Below are positions 25,529 through 34,734 of a stretch of DNA of 64,000 nucleotides, one piece after another. Made by a program: the position numbers and the translations under genes. Each line of letters starts with the position of its first letter. The first letter of the stretch is position 1. The stretch is from positions 3,348,001-3,412,000 of the forward strand of contig NZ_JAUSXB010000001.1 in assembly GCF_030823375.1 (NCBI RefSeq). The letters run 5' to 3'. The notes below the pieces were generated by a model. It made no database searches and was not told the DNA's origin. It worked only from the letters and a program-made list of their open reading frames with translations. This DNA comes from Pseudarthrobacter siccitolerans (GTDB lineage: Bacteria > Actinomycetota > Actinomycetes > Actinomycetales > Micrococcaceae).

Positions 25529-26818
25529 ATGAAAACCCGTAGATTCCTACTTCCGGCTGCTACCGCCGGCATCCTGGCCCTGACCTTGTCTGCCTGTGGC
25601 GGCGGAGGCGGCGGCACCACCGGAGGTGGCGGTGGCAGTGATGCCGAAGCCAACCTGGACGGCCGGGGTCCCATTACGTATGTACAGGGCAAGGACAACA
25701 ACAACGTGGTCCGTCCGTTCATCGAGAAGTGGAATGCAGCGCATCCTGATGAAAAGGTCACGTTCAAGGAACAGACAGACAAAGCGGACCAGCAGCACGA
25801 CGACCTGGTCCAGCACTTCCAGGCGAAGCAGTCCGACTATGACGTGGTCAGCGTAGACGTCATTTGGACTGCTGAGTTCGCTGCCAAGGGTTGGCTGCAG
25901 CCGCTCAAGGACAAGATGGCGATCGACACCTCGAAAATGCTTAAGGCTCCGGTTGAGGCTTCCACCTACAAGGGGACGCTGTACGCAGGACCCAAGGATT
26001 CCGACGGCGGCATCCTCTACTACCGCAAGGACCTCGTCCCAACGCCACCCAAGACCTGGGACGAAATGATGAGCATGTGCTCGATTGCCAAGGCCAACAA
26101 CATCGGGTGCTACTCCGGGCAATACAAGCAGTACGAGGGCCTGACGGTTAACGCCTCTGAGGCGATCAACTCGGCCGGTGGATCCGTTTTGGATGACCAA
26201 GGCAAGCCGAGCCTGAACACGCCTGAGGCAAAGGCTGGCCTGGAGAACCTGGTTAAGGCGTACGCCGACGGCAACATTCCGCAGGAGGCCATCACCTACC
26301 AGGAAGAGGAGAGCCGCCGCGCCTTCCAGTCCGGCAACCTGCTCTTCCACCGCAACTGGCCTTACATCTACAGCCTGATCACGACTGAGGGATCGTCTGC
26401 TGTAAAGGACAAGTTCGCAATGGCGCCCCTGCCGGGCAAGGACGGCCCCGGTGCGTCCTCCCTCGGTGGGCATAACGCAGCCATCAGTGTCTACTCCAAG
26501 AACAAGGCAACGGCACTGGACTTCATCAAGTACATCGAGACCGAGGAAAACCAGAAGTTCTTTGCAAACCAGGCGTCGTTGGCTCCAATCCTGACCTCGG
26601 TGTACGAGGACAAGGAGCTGGTGGCTAAACTGCCCTACCTGAGTGTCCTCCAGACGTCTATCCAGAACGCGGTACCGCGCCCCGTGACGCCCTTCTACCC
26701 GGCGGTCACGAAGGCAATCCAGGAGAATGCCTACGCAGCTCTGAAGGGCGAGAAGCCCGTAGAGACGGCACTCTCTGACATGCAGAAGTCCATCCAGTCA
26801 TCAAGCGCAGGATCGTAA
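25529..26818 (+). CDS. Sugar ABC transporter substrate-binding lipoprotein (alpha-glucoside type)
   Basis: 429 aa. Lipoprotein signal MKTRRFLLPAATAGILALTL with lipobox LSAC (Cys23), then a flexible Gly-rich stretch and a family-1 (MalE/UgpB-like) binding fold. AGPKDSDGGILYYRKDLVP and YKQYEGLTVNASEAINS are typical of trehalose/maltose/alpha-glucoside binding proteins (AglE/ThuE-like). It captures the sugar outside the membrane for the two permeases that follow. Confidence 0.92.
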   Translation: MKTRRFLLPAATAGILALTLSACGGGGGGTTGGGGGSDAEANLDGRGPITYVQGKDNNNVVRPFIEKWNAAHPDEKVTFKEQTDKADQQHDDLVQHFQAKQSDYDVVSVDVIWTAEFAAKGWLQPLKDKMAIDTSKMLKAPVEASTYKGTLYAGPKDSDGGILYYRKDLVPTPPKTWDEMMSMCSIAKANNIGCYSGQYKQYEGLTVNASEAINSAGGSVLDDQGKPSLNTPEAKAGLENLVKAYADGNIPQEAITYQEEESRRAFQSGNLLFHRNWPYIYSLITTEGSSAVKDKFAMAPLPGKDGPGASSLGGHNAAISVYSKNKATALDFIKYIETEENQKFFANQASLAPILTSVYEDKELVAKLPYLSVLQTSIQNAVPRPVTPFYPAVTKAIQENAYAALKGEKPVETALSDMQKSIQSSSAGS

Positions 26819-26825
26819 TTCAGCC

Positions 26826-27863
26826 ATGGCAACAGAATTAGGCCCGACGCCGGTCACCAAGCCGGCGTCGGGCGGGACTCCAGTCCACCAGGCACCCAAA
26901 GGCGTAGGTGAGGATAACAGGATCGCGAGCCAGGGCCGCTGGGCATCGTGGCTCCTTGCCCCCACCGTCATCGCCCTGGGCGTAGTCATCGTTTACCCGA
27001 TCATCAGTGCCATCGTGATGTCCTTCACGAAGGACGCGGGTCTGGATCCGGCCACAGGTCTCTTCACTGAGGGCGGACCGGCCGGCATCCAGAACTATGT
27101 GAACTGGCTGGCGCAGCAGTGCGCAGCCCAGGGCGGCGGCACAGTAGCCTGTCCGCCGGGTACCTTGGCCGGCCAATTCTGGACGGCTACCGGCACCACC
27201 TTCATTTTTACTGTCATTACGGTCGCCTTCGAAACTGTCCTCGGTTTCTGGATGGCCATGATCATGGCGCGCACGTTCAAGGGCCGCGGCCTGGTCCGCG
27301 CGGCTGTCCTCGTCCCTTGGGCTATCCCCACGGCCGTCACCGCACAGCTGTGGCTCTTTATGTTCGACTTCAACGGAATCATTAACAAGCTGTTCAACGT
27401 CAGCATCCTGTGGACCGGCAGCGAATGGCCGGCCAAGTGGGCAGTCATCATCGCTGACACCTGGAAGACCACCCCGTTTATGGCCCTCCTGATTCTGGCC
27501 GGCCTGCAAATGATTCCCGCCGAAGTCTATGAGGCGGCCAAGGTGGACGGAGCCACTGCCTGGCAGCGGTTCCGGATGATCACCCTTCCGCTGGTCAAGC
27601 CGGCTCTGATGGTGGCCATCCTGTTCCGTACCCTGGATGCGCTGCGTATGTTCGACCTGCCGTACATCCTCACGGGCGGTGCCAACAACACCACCACCCT
27701 GTCCATCCTGGTGATCAACCAGATCAGGCAAGGGTTCAACGCTGCGGCTGCCTTGTCCACCATCACGTTCATCATCATCTTCCTGGTCGCGTTCATCTTT
27801 GTCCGGTTCCTTGGGGCGAACGTTGTGGAGCAAAGCGGAGCCACCGGTAAGGGGAAGAAATGA
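26826..27863 (+). CDS. Sugar ABC transporter permease, MalF/UgpA type
   Basis: 345 aa starting seven bases after the binding-protein gene. Six or more membrane helices with an insert between the first and second. The EAA loop reads EAAKVDGATAWQRFRMITLPLVKP, where the ATPase docks. Paired with the next gene as a heterodimeric channel. Confidence 0.93.
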   Translation: MATELGPTPVTKPASGGTPVHQAPKGVGEDNRIASQGRWASWLLAPTVIALGVVIVYPIISAIVMSFTKDAGLDPATGLFTEGGPAGIQNYVNWLAQQCAAQGGGTVACPPGTLAGQFWTATGTTFIFTVITVAFETVLGFWMAMIMARTFKGRGLVRAAVLVPWAIPTAVTAQLWLFMFDFNGIINKLFNVSILWTGSEWPAKWAVIIADTWKTTPFMALLILAGLQMIPAEVYEAAKVDGATAWQRFRMITLPLVKPALMVAILFRTLDALRMFDLPYILTGGANNTTTLSILVINQIRQGFNAAAALSTITFIIIFLVAFIFVRFLGANVVEQSGATGKGKK

Positions 27864-28756
27864 CCACCGCAACAGCAGATTCAGCCCTGCGGGCACGCCA
27901 GGACAAAGGGCGGCAGGCTGCCCAGAACAGGGAAAAGTGGGCCCAGGCGCGGACCTACATCAGCGCCGCCGTCATCCTGATCTGGTGCCTGGCGCCAGCC
28001 TATTGGATGGTGGTTACGGCCTTCCGCGAGGTGGGGTTCACGTACGACACAACGCCTTGGCCAACGCACGTGACACTGGACAACTTCATCACTGCCTTCG
28101 ATACCTCGTTCGGCAACAAGTTTGGTCAAGCGCTGCTCAACAGCGTCTTTATCGGTGTGACCGTCACCGTGATCTCGCTGGTGATCGGCGTCTTCGCCGC
28201 GTACGCACTGGCACGCTTGAACTTCCGGTTCAAGTACCTGGTGCTGGGCTTCATCCTGGGTGCTTCCATGTTCCCCGGCGTTGCCCTGATTACCCCGCTG
28301 TTCCAGCTCTTCACCAACATCGGCTGGATGGGCACCTACCAGGCCCTGATCATTCCGAACATCTCCTTCGTCCTGCCACTCACCGTCTACACCCTGACCT
28401 CCTTCTTCCGCGAAATGCCGTGGGAACTTGAGGAGTCGGCCCGTGTTGACGGCTGCACGCAGGGCCAGGCGTTCCGGAAGGTGATCATGCCCCTGGCGGC
28501 TCCGGCGATCTTCACGACGGCGATCCTGGCGTTCATCTCTTCCTGGAACGAGTTCCTGATCGCCAGCCAGCTGTCCAGTGAGGCTACGAAGCCGGTCACG
28601 GTTGCCATCGCCAGTTTCGCCGGCGCGCAGCCCAACCAGATCCCGTACACGGCCATCATGGCCGCCGGTACCATCGTCACCATTCCCTTGGTGATCCTGG
28701 TGCTGGTCTTCCAGCGCAAGATCGTCGCCGGCCTGACGGCAGGTGCGGTCAAGTGA
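27860..28756 (+). CDS. Sugar ABC transporter permease, MalG/UgpE type
   Basis: 298 aa, start overlapping the previous stop by ATGA. Six membrane helices and the EAA-type loop EESARVDGCTQGQAFRKVIMPLAAP. There is no ATPase gene in this cluster, so the transporter must borrow a shared MsmK/UgpC-type ATPase coded elsewhere, as many actinobacterial sugar importers do. Confidence 0.93.
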   Translation: MTTATADSALRARQDKGRQAAQNREKWAQARTYISAAVILIWCLAPAYWMVVTAFREVGFTYDTTPWPTHVTLDNFITAFDTSFGNKFGQALLNSVFIGVTVTVISLVIGVFAAYALARLNFRFKYLVLGFILGASMFPGVALITPLFQLFTNIGWMGTYQALIIPNISFVLPLTVYTLTSFFREMPWELEESARVDGCTQGQAFRKVIMPLAAPAIFTTAILAFISSWNEFLIASQLSSEATKPVTVAIASFAGAQPNQIPYTAIMAAGTIVTIPLVILVLVFQRKIVAGLTAGAVK

Positions 28757-29001
28757 CAAACGGCCCTTCCCGCCCCCGGTCCACGGGGGCGGGAAGCGAT
28801 GGCCGGCGGATGAGGTCCGGGCAGGACTTCGACATCATCATCGGCTTCCTGGCTTTCTGGGCGCTGGTCCTGCTCGTCGTCACAGTCTGGATGGAAGTAA
28901 CGGCACAGCCGGCCCTGGGCTGGGCACTGGGCCTGCTGGCCGTCCTCCTCGCGATCTACGGGATGGTGCGGCTGCGCCGGAAGCTGCCGGACCGGAGGTA
29001 G
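28753..29001 (+). CDS. Small two-helix membrane protein of the sugar-uptake operon
   Basis: 82 aa, GTG start overlapping the permease stop by GTGA. A polar N-terminus (about 1-25) is followed by two hydrophobic helices (IIIGFLAFWALVLLVVTVWM and LGWALGLLAVLLAIYGMV) and a basic tail (RLRRKLPDRR). No family recognised. Tight coupling suggests an accessory role for the importer. Confidence 0.7.
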   Translation: MTNGPSRPRSTGAGSDGRRMRSGQDFDIIIGFLAFWALVLLVVTVWMEVTAQPALGWALGLLAVLLAIYGMVRLRRKLPDRR

Positions 29002-29140
29002 CGCAAACGGCTGATCCTCCGCCGTCGGCCGTCCGGCCCAAAAGGTAACACTGCGATATTCCCAGGCGCCCAAAATACTATGGCGTGGGGGCATCGCACA
29101 AAGCATGGCGGAGGCCTGCAGGAAGTATTGAGGGGGCACC

Positions 29141-30193
29141 GTGGCTCGCACAAGTGAAAGGTCCCAACGGGGCGGCCACAGCGGTGTCAGCATCGAAGAT
29201 GTGGCGGCGGCAGCCGGAGTTTCCACCGCCACTGTTTCCCGGGCGGTCCGGGGCCTGCCCCGCGTCTCCCCGGCCACCCGCGAAAAAATCCTCGAGGTAG
29301 CCGGGAACCTGGGCTATGTAGCGTCCAGCTCCGCCTCCGGCCTGGCCACGGGAAGAACCAGGACCATCGGGGTGCTCGCCCCGTTCGTGAGCCGGTGGTT
29401 CTTCTCCAAAGCCATCGAAGGCGCGGACCGGGAACTCCACGCCCGGAACTACAACCTTTCGCTGTTCAACCTCGGTGGCCATGGCAGCAACCGGGAGCGG
29501 CTGTTCAGCAAGACCATGGTCTACAAGCAGATCGATGCCCTGCTGGTCCTGTGTATGGCGCTGTCCCATGATGAACTCGACCACCTCCAGAAAATCGACA
29601 TCCCGCTGGTGGTGGTGGGCGGCCACGTGGAAGAGTGCGCCTACATCGGCATCGATGATTACGCCGCCGCGTCCACCGCGGTCCGGCACCTGATCGACCT
29701 GGGCCACCGCAACATCGCCCTGCTGCACGGCGACGACGAAACAGACTTGAACTTCGATGTTCCCCGCGTCCGGATCCTGGCTTTCAAGGACGTGATGACC
29801 GCCGCGGGCCTCCCCACCCGCCCCGAATGGGATGAGTGGGGGGATTTTACGGTCCGCAGCGGGCAGGAGGCCTTCCGCCGGCTGTGGGCCAAGCCGGGGG
29901 ACAAGCCAACAGCCATCTTCTGCGCTTCGGACGAGATGGCCATGGGTGTCATCTTTGAAGCCTTGCGGCTCGGCGTCCGGGTGCCGCAGGAACTCTCAGT
30001 GGTGGGCATCGACAACCACGATTTCGCCGACGCCATGGGCCTGACCACGGTGGGCCAGCGGCCGGACGAGCAGGCCGAGCTGGCCACCAAGATGCTCCTT
30101 GACGAACTGGACGGGGAGACGGGATCGGTCCAGTCCGCCGTCGCGCCCCATGAACTGATTGTCAGAAGGACGACGGCGCCGCCCCGGTCCTAG
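29141..30193 (+). CDS. LacI-family transcriptional regulator of alpha-glucoside uptake
   Basis: 350 aa; GTG 29141 with GAGGGGG upstream. N-terminal helix-turn-helix (SIEDVAAAAGVSTATVSRAVRG) and hinge (YVASSSASGLATGRTRTIGV), then a periplasmic-binding-protein-like sugar domain (about 70-345) ending in the usual dimer region. It follows the importer in the same direction and likely represses the glucosidase and importer genes through the operator at 25415-25428 until the sugar binds. Confidence 0.93.
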   Translation: MARTSERSQRGGHSGVSIEDVAAAAGVSTATVSRAVRGLPRVSPATREKILEVAGNLGYVASSSASGLATGRTRTIGVLAPFVSRWFFSKAIEGADRELHARNYNLSLFNLGGHGSNRERLFSKTMVYKQIDALLVLCMALSHDELDHLQKIDIPLVVVGGHVEECAYIGIDDYAAASTAVRHLIDLGHRNIALLHGDDETDLNFDVPRVRILAFKDVMTAAGLPTRPEWDEWGDFTVRSGQEAFRRLWAKPGDKPTAIFCASDEMAMGVIFEALRLGVRVPQELSVVGIDNHDFADAMGLTTVGQRPDEQAELATKMLLDELDGETGSVQSAVAPHELIVRRTTAPPRS

Positions 30194-30210
30194 TGCCTGG
30201 GTTCAGTTTC

Positions 30211-30255
30211 CAGCAGCGTCAGGACGCCAGCCGTCAGGGCGCCAGCCGTCAGGAC
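30211..30255. repeat. Three 15-bp tandem repeats at a gene end
   Basis: CAGCAGCGTCAGGAC, GCCAGCCGTCAGGGC and GCCAGCCGTCAGGAC follow one another at 30211, 30226 and 30241. The last copy overlaps the stop codon of the minus-strand gene. Function unknown. Confidence 0.75.
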
Positions 30256-31136
30256 GCGCGGGCCAGTTGCCGGATGGGGATCCAGCGTGACGCCAGACGG
30301 CGGTAGGCCGCGGCAGCGCCTGTCATGTCGCCCTCAGCCAGGCATTCAATGCCAAGCCTAATGTCCATGGGCGAATCGTCCGGGTACACCTTGTCCGCCA
30401 CCGCCCCGTAGTCCAGTTCCACCATCGACTCCACGTGGAACGTTTCCAGCCACTCCGTGAGCTGGGCGAGGTCATCGAGCATGTCCAGGTCCGGTGCCGC
30501 GAGTGCAAGGTTGGCCACCGCGTACCGGGCCCGCTCCAGGGCTTCGGTGATGGGTGCCCACACACGGACGGTGAGGATCCGGCCCGCAGCCTCCACCACG
30601 TCCTTGTGGTCTGCTTCCATGAACAGCGAAAACCAGCTGAAGGGGATGCCCCAGGTGGACGCCCGGGTGTGCACGCGGATGGACCCGTCGCGGGCCTTTA
30701 CCTGATCGATCCGTTCCTGGTGCTTGTCCCGCTGCTCTTCGGGAATGAGCAGCTCCGCCAGGGGGCCGTGGATTCCCTCCATCAGGGCATTGGCCGCCAG
30801 GCCCGCGCGCAATACCAGCTGGCTGGGACAGTACAGCAGCACGGGGTCGGCGTCAGCGTCGTCGTCGGACTTTCCTGCCGCGGGTGCGGCCGGGGCAGTG
30901 GTGACGCGTACCAGATCGGTGCGTCCCGTGGGGAAGGGGTCACCGCCGGAGCGGGTGATGCGTCCCAGCGAGGCCAGCAGTTCGGCGTTTTCGACGGCGG
31001 CACGCGAGGCAGAGCGCGCCCCGGCGGCCTGGATCGCGGCGCGCTGCTCCTCCGGAAAGGCATCCAGCGGTTCGTAGACGCGCAGGGTTGACGAGAATGG
31101 CAGGCCGGCCTGGCCCCGGTAGAGGTTTCCCGTCAT
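30249..31136 (-). CDS. Unrecognised conserved-looking protein
   Basis: 295 aa from ATG 31136, chosen because AAGGAG lies seven bases upstream; the frame is open further but overlaps the exonuclease gene. The sequence is soluble, acidic and rich in Ala, without signal or membrane segments. Notable stretches are STLRVYEPLDAFPEEQR near the start, TWGIPFSWFSLFMEADH in the middle, and a helical C-terminal half (ALERARYAVANLALAAPDL). I cannot name a family. It follows the exonuclease III gene by 34 bases in the same direction and is probably co-transcribed. Confidence 0.8.
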   Translation of the reverse strand: MTGNLYRGQAGLPFSSTLRVYEPLDAFPEEQRAAIQAAGARSASRAAVENAELLASLGRITRSGGDPFPTGRTDLVRVTTAPAAPAAGKSDDDADADPVLLYCPSQLVLRAGLAANALMEGIHGPLAELLIPEEQRDKHQERIDQVKARDGSIRVHTRASTWGIPFSWFSLFMEADHKDVVEAAGRILTVRVWAPITEALERARYAVANLALAAPDLDMLDDLAQLTEWLETFHVESMVELDYGAVADKVYPDDSPMDIRLGIECLAEGDMTGAAAAYRRLASRWIPIRQLARAS

Positions 31137-31170
31137 CACGGTCTCCTTGAATGGGTCCAGGATTCTGTCA

Positions 31171-31977
31171 TCAGCCGGCCAGTTCCACCAGCACGGGGGC
31201 ATGGTCCGAGGCGCCTTTGCCCTTGCGCTCCTCGCGGTCGATCGAGGCGCCCGTGACGCGCGCGGCCAGGGCCGGGGAGGCCAGCACGAAGTCGATCCGC
31301 ATGCCTTCCTTCTTCGGGAAGCGGAGCTGGGTGTAGTCCCAGTAGGTGTAGACGCCCGGGCCGGGAGTGTAGGGCCGGACCACGTCGGTGTATCCTGCCG
31401 ACTCGAAGGCGTGGAATGCTGCCCGCTCCGGCGGACTGACGTGGGTGTAGCGGTTGTTGACGAAAAGATCGATGTCCCATACGTCGTCGTCGAAGGGGGC
31501 GATGTTCCAGTCGCCCATCAGCGCCACCTGGGCTTCCGGATTCCGGGCTACCAGTTCCTGGGCATGCGTTTTCAGGCTTTCCAGCCACTTGAGCTTGTAC
31601 GGCATGTGCTCATCGTCCAGGGAGCGGCCGTTGGGGACGTAGAGGCTCCAGATCCGGACGCCGCCGCAGGTAGCGGCCATGGCACGTGCCTCCTGCACGG
31701 GATCCGTGCCCGCCTTGCCGAATGAGGGCTGATCCAGGAAGGTCCGCTCCACGTCTTCGAGCCCCACCCGCGAAGCGATGGCCACGCCGTTCCACTGGTT
31801 GACTCCGAAGTGGGCCACCTCGTAGCCCATCCGTTCGAAGAGCTCCCAGGGAAAGTTCTCGTCTTTGCACTTGGTTTCCTGGATGGCCAGCACGTCGCAG
31901 TCACTGCGCTGAAGCCAGGCTTCCACGCGGTCGGCACGGGCACGGAGCGAATTCACATTCCAGGTAGCAATCTTCAC
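31171..31977 (-). CDS. xth: Exodeoxyribonuclease III
   Basis: 268 aa from GTG 31977, with an AGGA site just upstream and the conserved family start KIATWNVNSLRAR right after it. Motifs of the AP endonuclease/exonuclease III family: WNVNS, QETKCKD (metal-binding Glu), GVAIASR, VPNG, GDWNIAP (catalytic Asp-Asn), TYWDY and ASDHAPV (catalytic Asp-His). It cleaves abasic sites and degrades 3' ends in base-excision repair. Confidence 0.95.
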   Translation of the reverse strand: MKIATWNVNSLRARADRVEAWLQRSDCDVLAIQETKCKDENFPWELFERMGYEVAHFGVNQWNGVAIASRVGLEDVERTFLDQPSFGKAGTDPVQEARAMAATCGGVRIWSLYVPNGRSLDDEHMPYKLKWLESLKTHAQELVARNPEAQVALMGDWNIAPFDDDVWDIDLFVNNRYTHVSPPERAAFHAFESAGYTDVVRPYTPGPGVYTYWDYTQLRFPKKEGMRIDFVLASPALAARVTGASIDREERKGKGASDHAPVLVELAG

Positions 31978-32137
31978 AGTTCCTAACTTACCTTGGCGGT
32001 GCGGCCGCAGGTAAAGCATGCTCCGGCAGGGGCGCCAGGGCCTGTGCGGGCATACCGGGCCGGTGGAGTTTAGTTGGAGGTCCGAGTATATTCGCAACCA
32101 GAAATGACCTGGGTCACATGCGAAGGAGCGTCTGCTC

Positions 32138-33637
32138 ATGGTGCGCGAGCTTTCCCACTACGTCGGCGGCCAACACGCCGCAGGCTTGTCCGGCCGTTTC
32201 GGCGACGTCTTTGATCCCTGCACCGGGACAGTGCAGGCGCGCGTGCCGCTGGCCGGCAGGGACGAGGTGCACAACGCCGTTGCCGCCGGCGCGAAGGCAC
32301 AGGAGGAATGGGCGGCCATGAACCCGCAGCGCCGGGCGAGGATCCTGCTCCGGTTCGTGGACCTGGCCAACCAGGACATGGAGGGGCTTGCGCGGCTGCT
32401 CTCTTCCGAACACGGCAAGACCCTCGCCGACTCCAAGGGGGACATCCAGCGGGGACTGGAAGTGGTGGAGTTCTCAGCCGGCGCGCCACACCTGCTCAAG
32501 GGCGAATTTTCCACCGAAGCCGGATCCGGGATAGACATCCATTCGCTGCGGCAGCCCCTGGGCGTGGTGGCCGGGATTACGCCGTTCAACTTTCCCGCCA
32601 TGATTCCGCTGTGGAAGTCCGGCCCGGCGCTGGCTGCGGGCAACGCGTTCATCCTGAAGCCCTCGGAACGGGATCCTTCCGTGCCCCTGCGCCTGGCCGA
32701 GCTGTACTCCGAGGCGGGCGTCCCGGACGGAGTGTTCAATGTGGTCAACGGGGACAAGGAAGCCGTGGACGCGCTGCTTGAAGATCCCCTGGTCAGGGCC
32801 ATCGGATTTGTGGGTTCCACCCCTATTGCGCAGTACATCTACGCCACCGCCGCTGCCCACGGAAAGCGGGCGCAGTGCTTCGGCGGTGCCAAGAACCACA
32901 TGGTGGTGATGCCGGACGCAGACCTGGACCAGGCGGCAGACGCCCTGATCGGCGCCGGGTACGGCTCCGCGGGGGAGCGCTGCATGGCCGTTTCGGTGGC
33001 CGTCCCGGTGGGACAGGAAACAGCTGACCGGCTGGTGGCCAGACTCCAGGAACGGGTCAAGTCGCTCAAGGTGGGCCACAGCCTGGACCAGCATGCGGAC
33101 TTTGGCCCGGTGGTCACGGCTGCCGCCAGGGAACGGATCGTGGGCTGCATCCAGGCGGGAGTGGATGAAGGCGCAACCCTGCTGGCCGACGGCCGCGGCC
33201 TCACGGTGGAAGGCTACGACAATGGCTTCTGGGTGGGCCCCACGCTCTTCGACCATGTGACACCGGAGATGGCCATCTACCGGCAGGAGATCTTCGGCCC
33301 CGTCCTCAGTGTGGTGCGGGCTGCCGATTACGATGAAGCGCTCCGGCTCTGCAGCGGGAACGAGTACGGAAACGGGGTGGCCATCTTCACCCGCGACGGA
33401 GACGCCGCGCGGGATTTCGCCACCCGGGTGGACGTAGGCATGGTGGGCATTAATGTGCCCATCCCGGTGCCCCTGGCCTACTACACGTTCGGCGGCTGGA
33501 AAGCGTCAGGATTCGGCGACCTGAACCAGCACGGCGCCGATGCCTTCCGTTTTTACACCAAGACGAAGACGGTCACCACCAGGTGGCCCTCAGGGATACG
33601 GCACGGGGCCAGCTTCGTGATGCCGGAAGGAAGTTGA
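32138..33637 (+). CDS. mmsA: Methylmalonate-semialdehyde dehydrogenase (CoA-acylating)
   Basis: 499 aa; ATG 32138 has an AAGGAG site. Aldehyde dehydrogenase fold with the CoA-acylating signature: catalytic Cys282 in GSAGERCMAVSVAVPVG, ITPFNFPAMIPLWK in the NAD domain and GVAIFTRDG near the C-terminus. It converts methylmalonate semialdehyde to propionyl-CoA, the last step of valine degradation (also used for inositol). First gene of a four-gene valine operon; a TATATT box lies at about 32086-32091. Confidence 0.95.
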   Translation: MVRELSHYVGGQHAAGLSGRFGDVFDPCTGTVQARVPLAGRDEVHNAVAAGAKAQEEWAAMNPQRRARILLRFVDLANQDMEGLARLLSSEHGKTLADSKGDIQRGLEVVEFSAGAPHLLKGEFSTEAGSGIDIHSLRQPLGVVAGITPFNFPAMIPLWKSGPALAAGNAFILKPSERDPSVPLRLAELYSEAGVPDGVFNVVNGDKEAVDALLEDPLVRAIGFVGSTPIAQYIYATAAAHGKRAQCFGGAKNHMVVMPDADLDQAADALIGAGYGSAGERCMAVSVAVPVGQETADRLVARLQERVKSLKVGHSLDQHADFGPVVTAAARERIVGCIQAGVDEGATLLADGRGLTVEGYDNGFWVGPTLFDHVTPEMAIYRQEIFGPVLSVVRAADYDEALRLCSGNEYGNGVAIFTRDGDAARDFATRVDVGMVGINVPIPVPLAYYTFGGWKASGFGDLNQHGADAFRFYTKTKTVTTRWPSGIRHGASFVMPEGS

Positions 33638-34722
33638 TGACGGACAGCACGGAAACCGGTGGGGACCCCAATGCCGAGGTACTGTTTGAACGCCGCGGGC
33701 GGCTGGGTGTAGCCACCCTCAACCGGCCCCGGGCGGTGAACGCGTTGACAGCGGGCATGGTGGGTGTGCTCCTGGACCAGCTCACCGCATGGGCGGACGA
33801 CGACGGCGTTGCCACGGTCCTGGTGCGTGGCGCCGGTGAACGGGGATTGTGTGCCGGCGGTGACATTGTGGCCATCTACGAGGACATCCCCGCCGGCGGG
33901 GGGAAGACTGCGGACTTCTGGCAGGCGGAGTACCGGCTGAATTCGCTCATTTCCCGCTACCCGAAGCCGTATGTCGCCTTCATGGATGGGCTGGTCCTGG
34001 GCGGCGGCGTGGGCATCTCCGCGCACGGCTCGGTGCGGGTGGTTACTGAGCGGACGCGGATGGGCATGCCGGAGACGACTATTGGTTTTGCCCCCGACGT
34101 CGGCGGGACCCTTTTGTTGTCCCGCTCGCCCGGGGAGGCGGGCACCCATGCGGCGTTAACCGGAGCACATCTGAGCGCAGCGGACGCCCTGCACCTGGGC
34201 CTCGCCGACCACTACGTCCCGTCCGGGCGGCTCGAGGAACTCATGGTGGCGCTGGAAAGCGAAACTGCGGAAGCCGCCGTCGGACGATACAGCGAGGCGG
34301 CGCCGCCCTCAGCACTTGCGCAGCAGCGGGCGTGGATCGACAGCTGCTACGCCTCCGATGACGCCGTGGAGATTGTCCGGCGCCTCCGGAGCTTCGATGG
34401 TGAAGGCGGCGGGGAAGCCGCCAATGCCGCCGACACCATCGAGGCGAAGTCGCCCACGTCCGTGAAGGTCACGCTGGCCTCCCTGCGGCGGGTCCGGGGC
34501 CTGACGCTGGATGAAGCGCTGGCGCAGGAGTACCGGGTGGGACTGCGTTTCCTGGCGGCGCCCGATTTCCGCGAGGGCATCCGCGCGCAGGTGGTGGACA
34601 AGGACCGTGCACCCCGCTGGCGCCCGCCCACTCTCGTGGAGGTGCTGCCGGATCAGGTGGAGCGCTTTTTCGAGCCGCTGGGCAGCAAAGAACTGGACCT
34701 TGGATTGAAAGAGCCGAATTGA
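33637..34722 (+). CDS. 3-Hydroxyisobutyryl-CoA hydrolase
   Basis: 361 aa, start overlapping the mmsA stop in TGATGA. Crotonase superfamily with hydrolase-type signatures: [47 protein letters not shown] and MPETTIGFAPDVGG, plus the longer C-terminal half typical of HIBCH (SPTSVKVTLASLRR). It releases 3-hydroxyisobutyrate from its CoA ester in valine degradation, feeding the next enzyme in the operon. Confidence 0.93.
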   Translation: MTDSTETGGDPNAEVLFERRGRLGVATLNRPRAVNALTAGMVGVLLDQLTAWADDDGVATVLVRGAGERGLCAGGDIVAIYEDIPAGGGKTADFWQAEYRLNSLISRYPKPYVAFMDGLVLGGGVGISAHGSVRVVTERTRMGMPETTIGFAPDVGGTLLLSRSPGEAGTHAALTGAHLSAADALHLGLADHYVPSGRLEELMVALESETAEAAVGRYSEAAPPSALAQQRAWIDSCYASDDAVEIVRRLRSFDGEGGGEAANAADTIEAKSPTSVKVTLASLRRVRGLTLDEALAQEYRVGLRFLAAPDFREGIRAQVVDKDRAPRWRPPTLVEVLPDQVERFFEPLGSKELDLGLKEPN

Positions 34723-34734
34723 AGGAGACTGACC

